Shown here in pieces: positions 57,931 through 64,000 of a DNA stretch of 64,000 bases. Every line of letters starts with the position of its first letter. Positions within the stretch are counted from its first letter, which is position 1. Where the stretch lies: NCBI RefSeq assembly GCF_037975245.1, contig NC_092567.1, positions 17,474,376-17,538,375 of the forward strand, given 5' to 3'. A model generated the notes under the pieces. The model was given only the letters and a program-made list of their open reading frames with translations. It was not told the origin of the DNA and searched no databases. Origin of the DNA: Apostichopus japonicus (lineage: Eukaryota; Echinodermata; Holothuroidea; Aspidochirotida; Stichopodidae). The translations under genes and the position numbers were made by a program.

Positions 57931-60024
57931 GTAAGTAAAACATACATATATATGGTTTTAGCCGAGTAAATCTGTTCCCGTTACCAACTTTCATCACTTT
58001 ATTCAAAGTCGTCTTGTTGACTAATATTTAGTAAGCTGGTGGAAATCGACTGCTACGATTTGACATTTGTGTTGTGAGCATGCAGCTTGTGTGTGCTCGT
58101 GTTTGTAAATAGTCCCTTGATAGGTACGTTAAACTTCCACCAAATTCGGTCGGTAGGCCTAGTCATAGCCCCAGTACCAGCCTAGCCTAGGGTAGGTCTA
58201 CTTAGTGTATGCATGGATACACACAAGTAACGAGTAATAATCGAAGAGGACTTAGCTTAGGCCCGTAATGTTTAGCCTCAATGGAATACAATACAGTACT
58301 ATGTGGCAGGATACTTGATAATATCATCCGATCATTAGCACCCAGCAAAACCGGCCAGCCTATACTGTTGCCATTGTTGGACAGACTACAAAAGTTCATC
58401 TTTTACTAGTTTTGATCATTTAGCCATCAGGCTAAAGAGCTCAATTTTGGCCCTAATGATATATTGAGGTCAATATTGACCTGCTACAGTACTGTACATA
58501 TGTGCTCATTCTTGTTCCAAATACAGTACCAAGCACCTGGCCCCAGCCTTAGGCCTAACTTCATGTCAAAATCTTGTTCCTACAGAGTCCTAGTCCTAAC
58601 TCCTACTACTGCTAGTGCTAGTAGTACTACTAGGCTAGGCAGTACCAACTTAGTAGTACTACAGCAACATTGCTGAGCCTAGCCTAACTAAGTTTATTTG
58701 CCAGAATAACTTTGTCATGAGCTAGTCTAGAGCTGAATAATGCAGTTTGTGACATCTAAAATGTTAGGGTAGAGTAATATAGAAATAAAATAGTTTAAAA
58801 TCTGCTGTAACAGTTTTTAGTACACTGTATGTGTTTGCTACCCCAACTTAAGTTTCTTTATTTTAAAAGGGATCTATTTTAGACACAGACATATTGTGAA
58901 ACCTTCTAGGATCTTTATAAAACATGCGGGATGATTGCTTTGTCTCTCTTGCCAGTGGAACAGCTAACTCTAACGACAGGTCTGTCAATAACATAAAACT
59001 CATGAAGGCGTATAGAAGCAACTTCAGTAATATATTGAGAAGGAGTGGTTTCAGTATGCACTGCCATAAATGAGGCATGCAAGTTACCCCTCCTCTGGGT
59101 CAATGACCCGTCAGGGCCGTCACCCATCACCTCTTCCTATCCGAATCACAAATCAAAGCAGTGTATTCTGGCAGCAGTTTCCATCACAAGTAATCATGAT
59201 TGTACAATCTTCTAGAACTTTCTAAGCTCTGTTTTTTCATCCTGATAACTGTGAAGAAAGGTCTCTCCACATGCTAAACGTGGGAAATAGAAAGTATATA
59301 CTTTTCAATTTAAATTTATGTAAAACAGAACATTTTGCTGTCAGTGTGCAACCATGGCATAACACCTGTTTGCTTCAAGTCACTTATGTTGACAAAATAT
59401 GACAATTTCAAATTATCGATAACGCCACATAGGAATTGGATTCAAAATTTCATCAGGATGCTTGGAACATGTTCCTCTTTCATCTGGTCAAAAAGAAGTA
59501 ATTCCTCTCGACTATCCACTAAATATACTATTAATCAGCAATTATTTTTACGATGCTTATGCGACCACAACTGTGGGAGAAACCAGCAAGGGCTTATGGA
59601 TTACAACTTACATGCCGGGGGCTTCCAATTCAACATTTTAACTCAAATTTGGAATCTTTTACCGATATAAAAAGCCATTTCAGATGGGAAAAAAGGAGAT
59701 CTATGCTCTTGAAAATTAAACTACCCTTCCCCACTTTCAAGCATAGAAAAAACATAAAAACAAAGAGTTAGTGGGATACAACTAGAAGCTTGACTTTTGC
59801 CATGTACATTAAGTTGATGTCTGAAACAAATTACAGAAACATATTTTCAAAATTTATGCTTTCTGTGTAGGCAAGTTACTCTCTGTACAAGGTAAAAGAG
59901 TGCAAATAGAATTTGTTAAAAGGTGCAGTGCAAAGTACTAAACATAAACCGTCATAAACAGATCCATGGACGAAGTACAGTACAGCACCTTTGGGGTCGC
60001 TCACTGGTATGGCAACTCTTTGAG

Positions 60025-60927
60025 CAGGGGCGTAGCGAGCGGGGGGGTGTGGGGGGTGTCACACCCCCCCAATAATTTGGTCGCTGTCGGCAAATTTTGG
60101 GTCTGTCGGCAAAAGGAGAAAAGGTGAAGAGAGCGGAAGGGGAAGAAAGAAGGAAAGCTGAATAGAGAAAAGGAGAACGGGAGCTTCTTCCGTGCCAAAT
60201 TTGACTTAAAATATGCACCAGATTGCATCTAAGGACGTTTCTAAACTAAAAAATTGCCAAAGGGGAGGGGACACCCACTCCCCTTAGACCCCTCCCCCAT
60301 TTCAGTCACCACTTCCAGATCCGTCGGCAAATCAAATTTGACTTAAAATATGCACCAGATTGCATCTAAGGACGTTTCTAAACTAAAAAATTGCCAAAGG
60401 GGAGGGGACACCCACTCCCCTTAGACCCCTCCCCCATTTCAGTCACCACTTCCAGATCCGTCGGCAAATCAAATTTGACTTAAAATATGCACCAGATTGC
60501 ATCTAAGGACGTTTCAAAACTAAAAATTTTCCAAAAGGGTAGGGGACACCCACTCCCCTTAGACCCCTCCCCCATTTCAGTCACCACTTCCAGATCCGTC
60601 GGCAAATCAAATTTGACTTAAAATATGCACCAGATTGCATCTAAGGACGTTTCTAAACTAAAAAATTGCCAAAGGGGAGGGGACACCCACTCCCCTTAGA
60701 CCCCTCCCCCATTTCAGTCACCACTTCCAGATCCGTCGGCAAATCAAATTTGACTTAAAATATGCACCAGATTGCATCTAAGGACATTTCAAAACTACAA
60801 ATTTTCCAAAGGGGAGGGGGACACCCCCTCCCCTTAGACCCCTCCCCCATTTCAGTCACACTTCCAGATCCGTCGGCAAATCAAATTCTCCACACCCCCC
60901 AACAAAAAACCCTTCGCTACGCCCCTG
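60025..60927. mobile_element. hAT-type element, 903 bp, expanded by an internal satellite
   Basis: Perfect 8-bp target duplication TCTTTGAG at 60017-60024 and 60928-60935. The ends are CAGGGGCGTAGCGA on the left and, inward from the right, CAGGGGCGTAGCGAAG. The left unique part (60025-60200) has G/C-rich CACCCCCC and TCGGCAAA motifs; the right end repeats CACACCCCCC. Between them lie five copies of a 137-bp unit. There is no transposase frame, so it is non-autonomous. The matching ends and exact target duplication show it inserted as one piece. Confidence 0.93.
60201..60885. repeat. Satellite of five 137-bp units inside the hAT element
   Basis: TTGACTTAAAATATGCACCA starts at 60201, 60338, 60475, 60613 and 60750 (spacings 137, 137, 138, 137). 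Each unit carries GATTGCATCTAAGGAC, CCCACTCCCCTTAGACCCCT and CCACTTCCAGATCCGTCGGC. Units 1, 2 and 4 read TCTAAACTAAAAAATTGCC; units 3 and 5 read TCAAAACTA(A/C)AAATTTTCC. Confidence 0.95.
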
Positions 60928-60935
60928 TCTTTGAG

Positions 60936-63518
60936 GCCATGATTTGGTTTGATTTATTACAATGTTCCTACCAGCTGAGTTGTCAAAATATAGAAGTTTG
61001 ATGGTAGCTTGCCATATGTACTTTGAAATTTGGAGATAACGTTCAGAAGGTTGGAGAGTGCAATATACTGTATATATATGAAAGCCAAAAATTAAGAAAA
61101 ACTAAAAATTCACAATAGTCGCTGTTTTTAAGTTTTTCAGTTCTACTTTTGCAAGTCAAGTTCGCAACATTAGTGGCACCTAAGTTACTCGTACTTTGTT
61201 TTCTAAGTGCCATTTCTGAACTATATCTCTTGGTTATATTATTGAAGTTGATTTGATGCATGTATTAATTCTGTACTGTATGTACAGTATGGGCTTAAAC
61301 CAGTAACATGTTTAATGTGCATACAGCCTACAGGTAAATACTCATCCATTTTGAAGTGCAGTTAAATCCAGGGCTGTCATTTGTGGGTATACAGGGTTAA
61401 TACTACTTCTATCAGTCTAGTTTTTATTTCTATAATACTTTTTTGAGTTTGGAACAATTATTTTTTTTCCATATAAATTAAAAACAAAAAAAATCTTGTA
61501 TATACTGTATGTAGACCTTACTGTAAATCATGTTAATTGCTTTCGTATTTAGATTGTAAACAAATGTGCACACGTGTGCATCTCACTACTGCACAGAATA
61601 TTGCTTGCTTGATATCACCGATGAAACTTCATAAATTATATTCTGTATGTGTCACCTACATGGGACTTCTAAACACTTAACATGGATAGCTACTGTACTT
61701 AGTACTTACCATATTGATAAGCTTTAACACACACTTGATAATTCTATGGATTAAATTCAGCAGGTATATACTGTACAGTCAAGTATATGGATCTTATTAT
61801 TACGCCTACACCTACATGTTACTGTATGAGAGTATATGTTGAGTCTGCTGCTTACATGGACCTTGGACTCCTTAAAGGTCTACCGAACACCAGTGAACAA
61901 CATTGTCCTAATCACTCCAATAGGCATTAGAAATCATGAAAATAGCTGCAACTCCCATCAAAATCCATCAAATATTGACCGTTTTACAAGTCTCAAACTT
62001 AATTCATGAATACAAATTTACATGAATTAACATTAGCTAATTATGCACATTGATGATGTTAAAGGGTGTGACTGCCTAAGTTTCTGTTATTTCATCTCTT
62101 TGTCTTTACAACCTAAGTTTCAAGGACACTGACCCAAGGATTGTGTCCTCAGGTGATTTTTTGAAATATTTTTTTGTCTTCTTTATTGAAAAGAGGAACA
62201 TATTATTTATTCACATGGTATATGTGGGTTTGCATAGTTAACTTATTAAGGCCTAAAATAATATTTTAATGCCTTCTTTGAAAGGAGGATCATCACATTA
62301 TTGAAATGATATATGTGGCTTGTAACTAAGGGTTAAAACTTATTAAGGCCTAAAATAAGATATTTTGATGAGTGCAACCCTCCATGTCATAGTTTACACA
62401 TATATATGTAATGAGTTCCCCAGATTTATCAAACTTCAAATGCGTATATCATCTTGGAAATGAAACAAGCTTTTCGAAACATTTCAACAGATTAAAATTT
62501 GAATAATCACACACAACAAATACACTGAATATGGGACAAATTGGCCAGGTGTCTGTAGTACTAAGTAAATAACATGCAGTTCTTACTACTATTGTACTGT
62601 ATTACGTAACTTGTGGATTATGTTGCACATACAACCTACCCTCCTTCCCTACAGTACATAGAGTACAGGGTAATGACATTCAGTATTGATCAGTATTCAC
62701 TTCAATCCAGTCTCTCACCTGAAGACAGTAGATCTCAGATTCAATTCAACATATACCACAGCAAAATAATCCATCATAACTGAAATTTATTTCCTTGACT
62801 TTAGAAACTTCACTAAACAGAAAACTAAAGAAAACCCAGCAAGGTTCCAACAGATGGAATATTACTCTGTAAAATGTAGGACTGTTTTCAGAATTGTAGA
62901 TTTTTCAGAATTAGAAGTTTTCAGAATTGTAGATTTGCATGGAAGGGGGAGAGTAAGTGTCAACCCTGAAGTGGGTCAGTGGGCAATGCTAAATGTTACT
63001 GTACCAATGTTTGTAAGCTGCGGTAGATTAGAGCATATATATACGCTGTACGGAGAAAGGTTCAAGTACTGTACCCAGGTTAAAAAAGCCGCTTTCTGCG
63101 TTTCATCATCCGTTTTACCAAGCCAATTGAAGGTGACTCAAACTAAGATTGCAATGGGGCGAACCAATGATACCTTCTCACATTTTGCACCAAAAGATGT
63201 TTACATGACTTGATTACAGTACAGTAGTTCCAAAAAAATTAATGGATCGTCATCATCTTGGCATCTGGACACCTGAACATTAAGTTTATGTTAAAAGCAA
63301 ACTGGAATATTTCCACAAACTTTTGTCATTTTATTCAAATGGACTAGTCTGTAACTAACAGCCTACATTCTGATGGGATTTTAGTATCAAGAAGCAAAGA
63401 AAAATGTCTCTAAATATTAAACTCCCCACCCCCCTCCCCCCAAAAAAAAAGACATGCTTATCAAAACTGCTGAAGGATGCTATGATATAGAATTGTAATA
63501 TCCTTTGAAAAGTCTGGG
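60936..63518. other. No gene recognised
   Basis: AT-rich sequence with many TACTGTA-type words. A 119-codon frame at 62854-63213 has a small internal duplication (TTTTCAGAATTGTAGATTT) and no recognisable domain. Confidence 0.3.
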
Positions 63519-63526
63519 AAAAACAC

Positions 63527-63923
63527 TAGGGATGCACCGGATATCCGGTCCGGCCGGATAGTAAGCAATTATCCGGTTCCGGCCGGATATTTTTCAAAAT
63601 CTGGCCGGGCTTTTCAAAATCTGACCTAAATTGTTTCTTAAAAAGGTGTTGGTATTAACTTAAATCAATGTAAACTATTTCCAAAAATTAATAAAAACAT
63701 TCAGAGTAAGGAAAAATTAGGTTTAACATGTTTAATTTAATTTTCTCAATGGTCTGATCTAAGATTTGCTCTTTGTTTCATACTTCTACTTCTTATTAAT
63801 GATTTTCTTTTGTGTAATAAAAAAGTCCGGTTCCGGCCGGAATTTATCCAGCTGGATTTCCTGTACTATTCGGCAAAATCCGGTTCCGGCCGGATCCAAA
63901 AAATTGGATTTGGTGCATCCATA
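63527..63923. mobile_element. hAT-type MITE, 397 bp
   Basis: Ends TAGGGATGCACCGGATATCC and, inward from the right, TATGGATGCACCAAATCC, flanked by near-identical 8-bp sequences (AAAAACAC at 63519-63526, AAAAAAAC at 63924-63931). TAGGGATGCACC ends are known in animal hAT elements. CCGGTTCCGGCCGGAT-type palindromic words recur several times near both ends (63551-63590 and 63827-63895), giving CpG-rich subterminal arrays like those transposases bind. The middle is AT-rich and non-coding. Confidence 0.8.
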
Positions 63924-64000
63924 AAAAAAACCCAAAACAAATGTCAATGTGAACTGCAAAAGCTGCTTTGAAGTTCAAAAGACATATGTTATTAACATCC

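Larger units (their letters stand above)
54091..60016. other. No firm gene; possible exon, LINE/SINE tail and candidate promoter
   Basis: Holds a CpG-dense open stretch (55598-55794), a SINE/LINE-like tail (55840-55937), a G14 run (55965), a G15 run (56948) and the candidate promoter and first exon at 57400-57930. The 58.9-59.7 kb part has several open frames on both strands that I could not assign. Confidence 0.3.

Noticed and set aside
62854-63213. 119-codon + strand frame
   Set aside because: No recognisable domain and an internal DNA duplication creates the repeated FRIVD; not supported as an exon.

Overview
The window is animal nuclear DNA. It is AT-rich, has long introns with GT-AG boundaries, is crowded with short DNA-transposon derivatives, and shows no prokaryotic gene layout. 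Its one well-supported gene is a nuclear receptor on the + strand. Receptors of this kind (E78/NR1E-like, by eye) are known from invertebrates and absent from vertebrates. Together with a CR1/L2-like LINE end and several hAT-type miniature elements, this suggests a marine invertebrate. An echinoderm such as a sea cucumber fits, but the species is an inference.

Layout. Positions 1-8254 hold no recognised exon. They contain a LINE 3' end (2050-2355, minus strand) and a 370-bp hAT-type MITE (3994-4363). Positions 8255-36803 hold six coding exons of the receptor: 8255-8340, 12751-12846, 21812-21956, 33033-33391, 34342-34825 and 36544-36803. Their phases fit exactly and give an open reading of 466 residues from the first in-frame Met (8284) to the TAG at 36801-36803. 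Exons 2 and 3 encode the two zinc fingers, exon 4 the hinge and the probable first ligand-domain helix, and exons 5-6 the rest of the ligand-binding domain with its activation helix. The introns (4.4, 9.0, 11.1, 1.0 and 1.7 kb) carry repeats, tandem duplications, a palindrome-rich array and small CpG-dense islands.

From 36804 to the end I see no second gene with confidence. There is a probable 3' UTR with AATAAA at 37437, then repeats. A CCAAT/TATA/CRE cluster and a strong splice donor at 57.4-57.9 kb could be the start of another + strand gene, but this is weak.

Mobile elements. Five insertions have terminal inverted repeats and a recognisable 8-bp target duplication, the hallmark of hAT transposons: 3994-4363, 40722-40923, 53739-54082, 60025-60927 and 63527-63923. 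A sixth (19218-19426) is a sister copy of the one at 40.7 kb. The 60-kb element has been inflated from inside by five copies of a 137-bp satellite. One block of that satellite also occurs twice, inverted, in the otherwise different element at 53.7 kb.

The most interesting points are an unusual receptor (six-residue D-box, about 44-residue disordered insertion in the ligand domain, NAGNAG acceptor at the end of the DNA-binding domain), the satellite-bearing hAT elements, the palindrome array, and a strong excess of poly-G over poly-C runs on the gene's coding strand. All calls are from reading the sequence; no search was run.
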